From assembly GCA_964034945.1 (NCBI GenBank), contig OZ035964.1, positions 7,832,828-7,896,827 of the forward strand: a stretch of 64,000 nucleotides of DNA, in the 5' to 3' direction. Below, piece after piece: positions 35,370 to 47,395 of this stretch (position 1 is its first letter; each line of letters starts with the position of its first letter). The notes under the pieces were generated by a model, which was not told the DNA's origin, did not search any database, and saw only the letters and a program-made list of their open reading frames with translations. This DNA is from Chrysopilus asiliformis. Taxonomy: Eukaryota; Arthropoda; Insecta; Diptera; Rhagionidae. Both the position numbers and the translations under genes were made by a program.

Positions 35370-36512
35370 TGACGCAAATACTTTTGAGGCTTTTCTTGTG
35401 TGGGAAAATTAATTCCGAGATCCTTTTTAGACAGGAAAATTAATTCAGAGGTTTTTTCGGCAAGCAAATCAATTCTGAGGAGTTTTTTAAGCGAGGAAAA
35501 TAATTCCGAGGCTTTTTCGAGGTAGAAAATAATTTTAATGTATTTTTTAGGCAGGAAAATTAACCCCAAAGCCTTTTTTAGGCAAGAAAATCAATTTCGA
35601 GGCCTTTTCGAAGCTGGAAAAAAAAATTTGAGGCTTTTTTAGGCAAGAAATTTAATTTCGACGCATTTTTGAGGAGTGAAAATTAATTCCGGGGCCTTTT
35701 CAAGCTGGTAAAGTAATTTTGAGATTTTTTTTAGGCAGGAAAAAATAATTTCGAGGCCTTTTTAAGGCAGAAAAATTAGTTCTAAGGAATTTCTAGGTAT
35801 GAAAATTAATTTCGACGCATTTTTGAGGAAGGAAAATTAATTCCGAGGCCTTTTCATAGCAGGAAAATTAATTCCGAGGTATTTTCTCCATTCTGATGCC
35901 TTTTCGAGTTGGAAAATTAATGTTGAGGCATTTTTAAGCTGAAAAATTATTTCCGAGGCCTTTTCATAGCAGGAAAATTAATTCCGGGGCCTTTTCAAGC
36001 TGGAAAATTAATTCCGAGGCCTTTTCAAGCTGGAAAATTAATTTCGATACATTATTGAGGTGGGAAAATTAATTCCGAGGCCTTTTCATAGCAGGAAAAT
36101 TAATTCCGAGGTATTTTCTCCATTCTGATGCCTTTTCGAGCTGGAAAATTAATTTTGAGGCATTTTTAAGCCGGAAAATTAGTTCCGAGGCCTTTTCATA
36201 GCAGGAAAATTAATTCCGAGGCCTTTTCAAGCTGGAAAATTAATTTCGACACATTATTGAGGAGGGAAAATTAATTCCGAGGCCTTTTTAAGGCAGGAAA
36301 ATTAGTTCTAAGGAATTTCTAGGCAGGAAAATTAATTCCGACGCATTTTTGAGTCGGGAAAATTAATTCCGACGCATTTTTGAGGCGGGAAAATCAATTC
36401 CACGGCCTTTTTGAACCGGGAAAATTAATTTCGACGCAGTTTTGAGGCGGGAAAATTAATTCCGACACATTTTCGAGCTAGAAAATTAATTTTGAAGCAT
36501 TTTTAGGCAGAA
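35370..36512 (-). repeat. ~30-bp degenerate satellite array, copy 3 (inverted)
   Basis: Units of GGCAGGAAAATTAATTCCGA followed by GGCCTTTTT, the reverse complement of the 1-783 and 5280-5935 family, with about 36 units. A block of about 180 bases (TCATAGCAGG, TATTTTCTCCATTCTGATGC) is repeated near 35845-35960 and 36085-36190, so larger segments have also been duplicated inside the array. Confidence 0.88.
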
Positions 36513-38054
36513 AAGTTGAAGGTGTGCTGCAAGGGTTTCAATTTTGTTCTGATGCTAACACAGTGTTTTTTTTTTATTGACATTTTATCCCACACTCATT
36601 CTCTCTGTGATTTTTTCCATTCTTTTTTTTTTATTTTTATTTTATTTATCGTACTCAAGTGGAAAAATTATTTTATGCTCTGCATACGACCTTTCCGTAC
36701 ATGCCCGTGTATTAAAACGGATCGAAAGCACGATTTCCAAATAGCCACGTTAGGTTCATGTTTGTGTGTGTGTGTGTTTGTGGGCTGAAGAAGGTAGGGT
36801 GGCGAGGGGCTTATATCGGTTTCTTACTCGTTTAAGATCCGTTTTCTTAGAGAGTTTCTTTTCATATTTCATAGGCTTTTCCTTTTATCATACTTGCTTT
36901 TTGTTGTTGTTTTTCTTTTGTTTCTTTTTTTTTTTTGCTTTTCTTCATTTTATTTTTCAATTTTTCTCAGCCATTGATGATGACAAAAATATGGGGTAGC
37001 TGCGCTGTACCCGAACTGATTACGGACGGGTAGTTAACTGCATGACACTGGAACTCGTTTGTGACTTTCATCCTGTCAGGCGGAAGCGGGAGGTGGTGGG
37101 ATGGAGGATGGGAGAGGGTTGAATTTATTACATAGAATATTCTGTAGATTATTTTACTTTATCCGTTCAGGACACAAGATTTCTGCTGCTGCTGCTGCCG
37201 ATGCCGGTGCCACCGCCGGTCTACTTGTATCGTTTATGCAATTTTCGGGGGTGCATATAAAAAAGAGCCGTTTGTGTAAGGACTAAAAATCATTGGGGCG
37301 GTATGGGTAAGTGGAAGTTACCAGCGGCAATTGTCGAAGGTACTCGCGAAAGATTGAGGTTGGGGTGAGTTTTTATACAATTCCTTCTTCTAACATTTGT
37401 GCTCCCGTCCAGCAAAATCAGCGTCATGGGAGAAAATTGGGTGGCAAAACATCTTAGAAATTGTTTTCACATAGCCGACGTCTTTTGGGAACGATATCAG
37501 CAGCAACGCACCACTGAGCCGCGATTAGTTATGGCAATGACGTGATCATCCAGTGCGGGTGTAATTCTCCTCCCCCCCCCCCCCCTCTCTCTCTGTCCCG
37601 TACGAGTGTTCTTTTTGACCCCCTTGCGGCCGACCGAGGACACATCCTTTGGCATGTGGGATGTGGGGTGATATGCCAAGGATTTGTAAAATACGATGCT
37701 ATGACACACATCGCCTGGCTTTAAGCGTAACGAAATCTCCCTTATCAGTTCTATTTTCTTAAGAACAGGCATTTTATGTTATGGCATAAGCATTTTAAAA
37801 AAATGTATTTTTTAAAAAGTAAATTTGATTTATTTATCGGTTTCCTACCATATTTTCACAGACATTAAACCCCAGCTCCTCTACTCCTGTCACCAAACCG
37901 ACACTCTATGTCGAAATGAACTTTAATAAAAACCGAACTTTTTCATGGATACGAAAATCTTGAGAATTTAATATGAGTTTTCGGTAATCTACTCGGAAAA
38001 TCCTTTTGCCGAGTTGTTTAGAAGTGAATTTTTGACGGTTTTTCCAAGCACTCA
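36513..38054. other. Non-coding stretch, no gene supported
   Basis: It contains a GT run near 36764-36782, a CTGCTGCTGCTGC run near 37173, and a C tract then CT run at 37570-37596. Frames here are short and T-rich (for example 36516-36999) without domains. Part of 37.0-37.5 kb is GC-richer but offers no splice-supported exon. Confidence 0.35.
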
Positions 38055-38440
38055 CCCGACCGGTTTTTTAAACCGAATCGGAAACCACTGAACCATTGAG
38101 ATTTCAGTGAAATAAAACCAAACCATAAGCCGAACCACTCTGAAAAAAAGATGGCCGAACCGAATCAAAACCAAACCAGTTTTTAAAATGAATCCTGAAA
38201 ACAAACCAAAAATCAGATCTTTTTTTTCTTTTAGAGGTCCAAATTTAAACTTGTGGAATCGAAAAAAAATCTACATATTTTCTGTTTTCGACCAGATTTA
38301 GAGTCTAGCACTTTTTTTTAATCTCAATCTAGTACCAAAAAACATTCCACAACCTCTCAACCGGACTTTTGTAAGAACAAAATCTACTAAACCATTAACA
38401 TTTCAGTGAACCAAAATCAGACCCAAATTTTTGTAATTTT
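38055..38440 (-). repeat. Dispersed repeat, inverted relative of 4105-4556
   Basis: The reverse complement of this stretch matches 4105-4556 over most of its length (AAACCACTGAACCATTGAG, AAAATCAGATCT, CCAGATTTAGAGTCTAGCAC, CATTCCACAACC). It is continuous on the right with the 41-bp minisatellite. Confidence 0.7.
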
Positions 38441-39300
38441 AGAAACTGAAACGAGAATCAGTACCGAATTTTTGAAATTTCAGAGACCGAAACCAGAATC
38501 AGACCCAAATTTTTGAAATTTTGGAAACTGAAATAAAAATCAGAACCAAATTTTTAAAATTTCAGAGACCAAAACCAGAATCAGAACCAAATTTTTGAAA
38601 TTTCAGAGACCGAAATCAAATTTTTGAAATTTTAGAAACCGAAACCAGAATCAGAACCAAATTTTTGAAATTTTAGAAACCAAAACACGAGTCAGAACCA
38701 AATTTTTGAAATTTTAGAAACCGAAACCAGAATCAGAACCAAATTTTTGAAATTTCAGAGACCGAAATCAAATTTTTGAAATTTTAGAAACCGAAACCAG
38801 AATCAGAACCAAATTTTTGAAATTTTAGAAACCAAAACACGAGTCAGAACCAAATTTTTGAAATTTTAGAAACCGAAACCAGAATCAGAACCAAATTTTT
38901 GAAATTTCAGAGACCGAAATCAAATTTTTGAAATTTTAGAAACCGAAACCAGAATCAGAACCAAATTTTTGAAATTTCAGAGACCGAAGCCAGAATCAGA
39001 ACCGAATTTTTGAAATTTTAGAAACCGAAACCAGAATCAGAACCGAATTTTTGAAATTTCAGAGACCGAAACCAGAATCAGACTCAAATTTTTGAAATTT
39101 TAGAAACCGAAACCAGAATCAGAACCGAATTTTTGAAATTTTAGAAACTGAAACCAGAATCAGAACAAAACTTTTGAAATTTCAGAAACTGAAACCAATT
39201 TTTTTAAATGTTAGAAAAGGAAATCAAAATCAGAAACAAATTTTTGAAATTTTAGAAACCGAAACCAACACCAAAACCGAATTTTTGAAATTTTGGGATC
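38440..39300 (+). repeat. 41-bp minisatellite with shorter variant units
   Basis: Units built from GAAACCGAAACCAGAATCAG, AACCAAATTTTTGAAATTTT and A, 41 bases apart (for example 38636 to 38677). They are mixed with shorter ~25-base units lacking the CAGAATCAGAACC part. A three-unit block is itself repeated (about 38636-38760, 38760-38880 and 38880-38950). It grows out of the dispersed repeat at 38055-38440. No frame is conserved. Confidence 0.88.
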
Positions 39301-40200
39301 CAAAACCAAAAACCAGAAATCCAATTCACCCGTGACCGAAAATGGAACCACACTCAAAAGAATTTTGGTTCACATCTCCGGAAAACCCCATAAATTTTCA
39401 TATTCAAGTTTTCTTTTATCAACTTCTTATCCAATATAAATTTTTATCCAATACCCAATGCAAATTGCTGCCCAACAAGCGTAACGTGTTAATTACGTTA
39501 ATCGTGCGTATTGTGATTTGTTTTGCGGTTAATTCATTTAACATTAGACGAAAATCCAATTTACCTTTTCTGTAAACCCCCAACTCCCCCAACAGGCCAG
39601 TATAACAAACAACAGCCGGATATTGAGTCCGAATGAATCAACCCCTTTTTCGGGAATGTTGGAAAGCACTGCATATCCTTATTCTCCCCCCCCCCTCCCC
39701 TCCTCTTGTCGTGACTAAAAACATTGAAAATCTGTGCCTACCATGTGGAAAATTTTTTAGGTTTATGTGTCGTCATGTGGGAAAATTCCATTTATATGCT
39801 AAATGCTGCTACTCTCTCTCTCTCTCTCTTATTCTCTCCCTCCCTCTCCCACTCCTACAATTCCCTGCTTTTTTTTAGAAAAAGGGCCATTAATCCCAAT
39901 CCATTCAAGTATTCATACAAAATTTTACATCTCAAGTCCGTCTGTCCGTCGGTTAAACTCCCAATCTATTTTGGGACTCACTCCTCAATTGTTAACATCA
40001 AAAGCAGTGTTTCAATTCGAGGTAACAATGCTATTTTCCGGTATCCATCAAATTTCCCTTGGCAGGTTGTTCGTTGCCTTTTTGCTAATGTTTGGGAGGG
40101 GGTGTCCGACCGCTCACATTCTGTATTTTTTACGTTCTTATACGGAGTATTATCAAACATTTGTGAGCACGGAAACTTGTGACCTCTCAATTGCGCCTAA
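39300..40200. other. Non-coding stretch with CT microsatellite
   Basis: A CT run at about 39811-39829 and pyrimidine-rich flanks. No exon was supported. The long frame that begins here (39803) is open only because it enters the octamer array. Confidence 0.4.
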
Positions 40201-41480
40201 AAAACATTTCCCGAGTACTCTTGAATCGATTGGAGCATTATTACAAGATATATTTCTGTCAGTCTGTCAGTTTGTCAGTTTGTCAGTTTGTCAGTTTGTC
40301 AGTTTGTCAGTCTGTCAGTTTGTCAGTTTGTCAGTTTGTCAGTCTGTCAGTCTGTCAGTCTGTCAGTCTGTCAGTCTGTCAGTCTGTCAGTCTGTCAGTC
40401 TGTCAGTCTGTCAGTCTGTCAGTCTGTCAGTCTGTCAGTCTGTCAGTCTGTCAGTCTGTCAGTCTGTCAGTCTGTCAGTCTGTCAGTCTGTCAGTCTGTC
40501 AGTCTGTCAGTCTGTCAGTCTGTCAGTCTGTCAGTCTGTCAGTCTGTCAGTCTGTCAGTCTGTCAGTCTGTCAGTCTGTCAGTCTGTCAGTCTGTCAGTC
40601 TGTCAGTCTGTCAGTCTGTCAGTCTGTCAGTCTGTCAGTCTGTCAGTCTGTCAGTCTGTCAGTCTGTCAGTCTGTCAGTCTGTCAGTCTGTCAGTCTGTC
40701 AGTCTGTCAGTCTGTCAGTCTGTCAGTCTGTCAGTCTGTCAGTCTGTCAGTCTGTCAGTCTGTCAGTCTGTCAGTCTGTCAGTCTGTCAGTCTGTCAGTC
40801 TGTCAGTCTGTCAGTCTGTCAGTCTGTCAGTCTGTCAGTCTGTCAGTCTGTCAGTCTGTCAGTCTGTCAGTCTGTCAGTCTGTCAGTCTGTCAGTCTGTC
40901 AGTCTGTCAGTCTGTCAGTCTGTCAGTCTGTCAGTCTGTCAGTCTGTCAGTCTGTCAGTCTGTCAGTCTGTCAGTCTGTCAGTCTGTCAGTCTGTCAGTC
41001 TGTCAGTCTGTCAGTCTGTCAGTCTGTCAGTCTGTCAGTCTGTCAGTCTGTCAGTCTGTCAGTCTGTCAGTCTGTCAGTCTGTCAGTCTGTCAGTCTGTC
41101 AGTCTGTCAGTCTGTCAGTCTGTCAGTCTGTCAGTCTGTCAGTCTGTCAGTCTGTCAGTCTGTCAGTCTGTCAGTCTGTCAGTCTGTCAGTCTGTCAGTC
41201 TGTCAGTCTGTCAGTCTGTCAGTCTGTCAGTCTGTCAGTCTGTCAGTCTGTCAGTCTGTCAGTCTGTCAGTCTGTCAGTCTGTCAGTCTGTCAGTCTGTC
41301 AGTCTGTCAGTCTGTCAGTCTGTCAGTCTGTCAGTCTGTCAGTCTGTCAGTCTGTCAGTCTGTCAGTCTGTCAGTCTGTCAGTCTGTCAGTCTGTCAGTC
41401 TGTCAGTCTGTCAGTCTGTTTCTTAAAAACTAATAGAGCTAAGGACACGCAATTTAACAGCTATGTCTGGTCCCGAAATT
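40201..41480 (+). repeat. Dispersed element hosting the second octamer array
   Basis: The left flank (ACATTTCCCGAGTACTC, CGATTGGAGCATTATTACA) and right flank (TTTCTTAAAAACTAATAGAG, ATGTCTGGTCCCG) match the element at 7850-8030 and, inverted, 61540-61710. The octamer array occupies exactly the place of the short GTCT tract in those copies. Confidence 0.8.
40257..41420 (+). repeat. CAGTCTGT octamer satellite, ~145 copies
   Basis: About 1.16 kb. The first ~80 bases alternate CAGTTTGT and CAGTCTGT, then the array is perfect CAGTCTGT to the end. Variants only at the left edge suggest growth or homogenisation from the right. The 627-, 415- and 381-codon frames reported across it are three frames of the same repeat and are not genes. 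Confidence 0.97.
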
Positions 41481-41819
41481 GTTTGTCGAAATTTAGACAT
41501 TCTACACAACCAAACTTCTCAAACCTGTATGTTGCTAAACATTTTCCGAGCCTATTGCATACAGACACCCATCCACCTCGTAAGAGATTGCTATCTGAGA
41601 AAGTGGTTTGGAAATCAGCTGAGCTTTCCCTTAAAAATTGCTCCAAAATATCCTCAACGAAAATTCGGCTTACCAGAGCAGCTTGAAAATTCCTTGAAAA
41701 CGTTTTGAGAGTTTCAATAGCAGAATGTTTTCCTATCTAATATTTTTCCTTTAATAATTCAAAAAAAAATTGATAATTCTTTCAAACGTGATTTCGAAAC
41801 TCTGACTATAGGAAACACT
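41481..41819. other. Non-coding stretch between octamer element and module cluster
   Basis: No exon, inverted end or tandem structure was seen. Confidence 0.35.
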
Positions 41820-43110
41820 CGTTGGACAGCCAAAGTGAAAATTAGGAAAATGCTTAATTTTAATACGGAAAATCTATGAAAAAACGGAAGAAAATCATCG
41901 AAAATTGGACAACAGGATAGGATTTGAATTTTTATTCTTAATTTTTAAATCTTCTTTTCGTTTATTCAATAAAGAACAAATTTTATAGTTTAAATGAAAA
42001 ATCTTTTAGAATATTGTAAAACTCTATCGAATGCAATCGAGTCTTCTTTCAACGTCGATTTTTATGTTCTTTGAAATATTTGTTTGATTTTTTTAGCGAA
42101 ATCTTTTTGATTTTCCAAATAACTTGAGCTAAAGTTTTGTGATTTTCATAAAGAGCAAGTATTGGTCAAAAATTCGGCAAAATCGAATTAATCTGCCGTC
42201 CTGTCAAAAATTGAATTTTTTGACGGTTTTTCCAAAATCGGTACAGTAATCCCCCGCTTTACGGACGGGATGCGTTCTACGGAAACTGTCCGTATATCGA
42301 AAATCCGTAAAACGAAACCTATTTTAGTATGAGATTGTACTGGGAATAAATAGATGTGTTCCAATCAATAGAAATGTCCGTAAAAAGAAACCTATTTTAG
42401 TATAAGATCGTATTAAAAATAGATAGATGCGTACCAAAAAAATCCGTACTACGAAACAGATTAGTATAATATATTAAAATAATTATTTAACCACTAGAAT
42501 AATGAGAAAACTATATAAATATAGAAAAAAAATATTTATACTACTTGAAATGGAGCATAAATCAATTGAATATGTTAAAACCAACAAAATATTATGGGAC
42601 AAATCATGCCGCGGACAAAAAAACGTAGCTGTTTCTACGTAGGTTTCTGCTAGTTTCGTCAGAATTGAAATTTCATTGTGGGACAGAAAGCAGATTCTGC
42701 TTCTGCTGCTGCTTCTGCTTCTGCCTCTGCTGCTGCCTCTGCCCAATTGGAGTTCTCGCTTAAGAATAGCAAATATTTAGATTTTTTTAAAATACACCGC
42801 ACTGCAGTTTTTTATTGCCTTTTGTGTATACACAAAATGTGTCAGAAATTTCGGAGAAATTAAGTATGTACATTTACAATAAATACAACATAATTATGGA
42901 GGACTTTTTCTTGATTTTTTTCTGTGATTCAAAAAAAAAAATTTTTTTGTCCGTAATAGCGAATTTTTTTATCCGTATAGCGAATTTGTTCCTATATTAG
43001 TCATGTCCGTAACTTCGAATTTCCGTAAAGCGAGCGTCCGTATAGCGGGGGATTACTGTACTTTGATCGGGAAATTTGCAAAGGAAAGTGTTAAAAATAC
43101 GTTTTTAAAA
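41820..43110 (-). repeat. Module copy (minus), split by a Tigger-like MITE
   Basis: 41820-42243 and 43059-43110 together form one diverged copy of the module found at 45550-46390 and 46735-47395 (TTTTTTTAGCGAAATCTTTTTG, CAAATAACTTGAGCTAAAG, GACGGTTTTTCCAAAATCGG, then AAGGAAAGTGTT). The transposon 42244-43058 interrupts it within the AATCGGTACTTTGATC site. Confidence 0.65.
42244..43058. mobile_element. Tigger/pogo-like non-autonomous DNA transposon
   Basis: 815 bases with ends CAGTAATCCCCCGCTTTACG and, inverted, CAGTAATCCCCCGCTATACG, flanked by TA on both sides (42242-42243 and 43059-43060). Inside are repeated CCGTA.A.CGAA words and a CTGCTTCTGCTGC microsatellite (42695-42745). There is no DDE transposase frame. 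Ends starting CAGT plus TA duplication fit the pogo/Tigger branch of Tc1-mariner. Sister module copies show the uninterrupted site. Confidence 0.88.
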
Positions 43111-43424
43111 TAATGATACAAAGTATCGTTTGACCTCAAAAATATTTGCAAGATATTACGCAGAACCAAGATTTTGTCGCATATTGAATTGAATAAAGTT
43201 AGCACTAGAATTTTTAAATTTCTTGGCATTAATTATCGCCTAATTGTCGTGATTTTGTTATTAATTGTCGCTTAATTCCGCAATTTGCAATTCCTGAATT
43301 CAACAATTTTTTTTCTTGATATTTACCACTTCAGTTAAATGAAATGCTTGTGTTCCGATATCGTACAGAGGAAATAAAACTTTTCTGGATTTTTTTTTAG
43401 AAGATATAAAAAATAACGACTCAC

Positions 43425-43701
43425 CTGGAGATTTTTGAAGATTTTTTGCTAAAATTCTGCTGCAACTGTCGCACCCACAAAAATACAATTGCACTTATTT
43501 GCCATTTTTTAATGCGAACAACCGCGAACAGCCGCGAACAACAGCGAAATTTTTAGCAAATTAAATGGCGAGGCGAATTGTTTGTATTTCGTTGCATCAA
43601 CGTTGATTTTTTCTTGTTCATTCGAAAAAAGACGAATTTCGAAAAGATTTTCGCGAACCGACCGCACGCGCGTATCAAATTTTCGAAAGCTGTGATGTCT
43701 G
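43425..43701 (-). other. Exon-like segment with acceptor and donor, left outer arm
   Basis: Read on the minus strand, a pyrimidine-rich TTTTTTCTTTTTCAG acceptor ends at 43702, followed by 277 bases and then CTCCAG and the donor GTGAGT (43424-43419). The mirrored segment 51925-52173 has the same architecture and shared words (TTCGCGGCTGTT, AAGTGCAATT). No frame is open throughout, so if transcribed this would be untranslated leader. It may be a captured gene fragment within the repeat. Confidence 0.35.
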
Positions 43702-46390
43702 CTGAAAAAGAAAAAAGAGATTTTATTGTCTTTAGTTTTTTTTCCTATAAGTGTTTATTATAAAATACGTCACGGTAATATTTACCTTACCACCTCTCTT
43801 TGTCCACCCCACCCCTCAAATGCGTGACATATTCTCCTTTTTAACAAGTTTTTCTAAAAAACCATATTTTGTTTTTCATATTTTTCGCTAAAAAAGTAAT
43901 ATTTTTCGCTGAAATTTCTTCCCACATAAATCACAGGGACAAAATAGCTTTTATATTTAAAAAAAATGCCCTAAAATGGAAAAAAAGCGAGACAAAAGCC
44001 TAAAAAATAAAATTAAATATTTATCCCGCATCCACCAAAAATTTATTTTCTCTTTTTAATGCATTTCTTAAAGCTTTTTTAAAAACAACTTTTTTTATTT
44101 CATCTTATTTATTCGGACTCAACGACCCCAAAAACCCCAATATGAGATTTTTTCCCGGACAACTTTAAGAAAAGGATAATCACGTTTCCCTTTCAGGATC
44201 TTCCGCTAATCTTACAAGGACGAAGTAGTGAAAATATGAGCGGAAGTGGGTCAAAATTAGATTACAAGATTTCACGTTAGCAAACAAACACATAAAAAAG
44301 CGAGCTAACTAACAGCTTTTAAAAAAGCGAATTGCAAAACAAAAAATTGTTAATATTTTTTTACTATACCATTCGATTTCGAAAACGTATAAAATTTTTG
44401 GATGGTGATCCAGACAGACGCGCGTCACTTTACAGTTTTCCTGTAAAACAAAAAAAAAAAATAGAAACACTTACCCGGATTTTCAGATTTCCACAGCATA
44501 AAACCGTTTCTCCAATATCCAATTTGCATTTCTGTTTTTCTCGTTATTGCAATAAAATCATCGGAAAACTTCAGCATTCTACTTTTTTCTAGAAAGAAAA
44601 AAAAGCCGAACAAAGAAAAGAAACCGACTAACAGACAAATGGCACTTGCGCCTGAATTAATTATCGGCGCGGTGGCATTTTACGATTTTCGGAAAGAGAA
44701 ACGTCCGATCTGCAGATAGATTGCAAAAAATCACCGAAATTTTGATTTTTTGCACGCGAATCCGATAAAAAAATTTACAAGACGCTAAAAAACAGCACTC
44801 GCGAATGACGCCAACGAAAAAAACTGCCAGGTGGATGGTGGGAGGGCACTTGAATTTTTTTCAATTCGAGGAAGACCCTTTCGTGTGGCATTCCTGTCCG
44901 CGCGAAATTTTTGAATTTTTCGAGTAAATTTGAGTTTTTTTGACTTTTTTTCCTATTTTGACCGTAAAATGCCATCAACGATTTATGCTACGAAACAAAA
45001 TAAACTTTTTTTCCCATTTTCAGTCGGCAATTGTAAATAATTTCATTATTTTCATTTTAACGAAAAATTTTACCAAAGATTTCTTAGCGTCATCTAGTGG
45101 AAAGTACCCTTAGAAAGTATTCTTGTTTTCAATGTTTTTTACGAATCTGCGACTAAATCTAAATGAAAATCATGTGCAATTAAACGTTATGGCCAGAAAA
45201 TTAGTTGCAGAACATTTTTTATTAAAACAAAAAAATGTTGAAAAATGTTAAAAAAATTCCTATGCCTCCAAGTAGATTGGGCCGCGAGAAATTTTTCGGC
45301 TGATAGCTAAAAACCCGCCATAATGAAAATTATTTAAATATGCAAAATTACAGATTTTGAGTTTAGGAAAATGCTTAGTTTTTATGCGCATTGCTTTTGC
45401 ATGTATTTTCCCGTAAAACTGATGAAGTATCTGTGAAGACGAGGAAAATCAGGAAATGCGGAGAATCAGTGACCAAAAAACGGAAATTTCGTTTGTTTTC
45501 TTCCAATTTATTCGATAAAATTGCTTAGAAATTCGTATTTTCAAAGCGATTTTGTATTTTCACATCAGAGTCCCACAATTTTAAAAATCTTTTGGACAAT
45601 TATGATTTTTTTAAATTAAAATTGAGGTTGCTGTTAATTGGTTTGTTTTTCCGTGTGAAAATTCTTCGATTTTTTTAGCGAATTTTTTTCATTTTCCAAA
45701 CGACTTATGCTAGAGGTTTGAAATTTTATATAAATGCGTGTCTCATAAAGAGAAATAATTGGCGAAAAATCAGGCGAAATCGGATCATTCCTTCTCTTTC
45801 CCCTCCTGAAAATTGAAGTTTTTGGCGGTTTTCTCGAAAAAAATTCACCGTATCGAAAAAGTTTCAAAGATTGCAATTTTACTAAAATATACTAAAATTA
45901 AGTGCGATCACACGTTTCCGCCTTGTTGGAAAAACTGTTCGCCTTTGGCGATTTTTTCAAGTAATTTTCTATCACTACGGATTAGTTTTCGGTTCATAAC
46001 AAGAAAGCAGTTAGTAGTGTAAGTTGATGTCTCTGAAGAAGTGATGGAAATTGTCTTAAACATCTAATGGCAAAAATTTCATGAACAAAAGTAACTACCG
46101 AAAGAATTTTTCTCCAAATTTTCCGAAATTTTACTCTGCCGTGTAAAATTTTGTGGGAAACTCTTTTCTTACAATAGTATTTTTGAAAATTTCAGACAAT
46201 TTCCTTACATTTTGCTATAAAGAGTGTGCATCTACGATAAACAAGTCGCAAGATATGAATTTTTGAAGAAAAAATGATTTCGGGCAAATCTGCAATGGAA
46301 ATTTTTTTTGGAGAAAATGAAAACTCTTTGAGTCACATAAAACACCATAAATGTGGATCGATTGAATTTATGATATATGGGAGAATTATG
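43702..46390 (-). repeat. Left outer arm of the 43.4-52.2 kb mirrored repeat cluster
   Basis: Long stretches are reverse-complement matches to 49860-51924: CGATTTCGAAAACGTATAAA near 44370 with 51665; TTTTACGATTTTCGGAAAGAG near 44680 with 51530; CCATTTTCAGTCGGCAATTG near 45015 with 51210; and the module with GCTAGAGGTTTGAAATTTT at 45709-45728. The match is diverged, with indels. A partial copy of the 10.47-10.88 kb repeat (44115-44320) is embedded. Confidence 0.75.
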
Positions 46391-46439
46391 TAAAATTGCA
46401 TTCTAAAAACTTTTTTCTTTGAAACTTTTTCGATTCAAT

Positions 46440-46730
46440 GCAAGGTTTTCGTGAAATACGTCAAAAACAAACATAAATTTGTTTTCGTATTTTGAGATTT
46501 TTCTTCCATTGTGATTATTTTATTGGAAATCACCTTTTTTAATTCCTAATATCGGGTAGCAATAAGGCTGAAAGTTGTGCAAAGTTGGTCAAAATTGCTG
46601 GTCTAAAAATTCTCCATTCGCACATTTTGATGGATAACAGCGCCATCTATTGAGTTTTCTTTTTTCTGGATTTCTAAATCCATGCTTCGAACCAATTCTT
46701 AGCTAAAACTCGATCCGAAATTTTAAATGC
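46440..46730 (+). repeat. Direct-repeat segment A of the module cluster
   Basis: It contains TTTGTTTTCGTATTTTGAG, CAAAATTGCTGGTCTAAAAA and GGATAACAGCGCCATCTATT, repeated in the same orientation at 48860-49115. Confidence 0.75.
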
Positions 46731-46734
46731 GGTC

Positions 46735-47395
46735 GTCATTAGAAATTCCCCTCTTGACAGCTAAAAATTTTCGCGCCAAAATGAAAATAAATAAAATTCC
46801 AAATATTGGTAGCATGAAAATGCTTCTTTTTTATGCGTATATATTTTGCAGGTATTTTGCCGTAAAACAGGTGAAAGATCTGAAAGAAAACAGCCTGGAA
46901 ACGACGAAAATCAGCGAAAATTTGACGGTGACAACAGAAGGGGAAATTTGATTTTTAATTTTCCTGCTTTTTTCCTATTTAATGGATAAAATTACGTAGC
47001 ATATGGCATTTTCAAAGCGAATTTGCATTTTCACATTAAATCCCACAATTTGAATTAAAAATCTTGCAAAAAACTATAAAAACTTATTGATAGAAATCAA
47101 GTCTACATTCGATGTCCATTTGCTTGTTTCTCCCTGTGAAAATTTCTTCGATTTTTTTAATGAAATTTTTTGATTTTCCAAATTACTTTAGCTAGAGATT
47201 TGAAATTTTGCACAAATATAAGTATCGTAAAGAGAAAGAATTGGTAAAAAAATGGGCAAAATTGGATAACTCCTTCCCCCCTTTCCGGCAAAAATTGAAG
47301 TTTTTGGCGATTTTCTTGAAAACGGTTCATTTTATCAAAAAAGTTGCAAACAGAAAAGTGTTTACAATGTAATTTTACATAATTCACTCATATAT
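46735..47395 (-). repeat. Inner inverted arm, left
   Basis: The sequence from AATTCCCCTCTTGACAGC to ATATATCATAAATTTG is the reverse complement of 47870-48530 with high similarity (for example GTGAAAGATCTGAAAGAAAA against its complement near 48375). It contains the core GCTAGAGATTTGAAATTTTG at 47191-47210. Confidence 0.85.

Noticed and set aside
39803..41686. 627-, 415- and 381-codon frames across the second octamer array
   Set aside because: Three frames of the same CAGTCTGT array with unrelated flanks. No start context, splice structure or conserved flank peptide.
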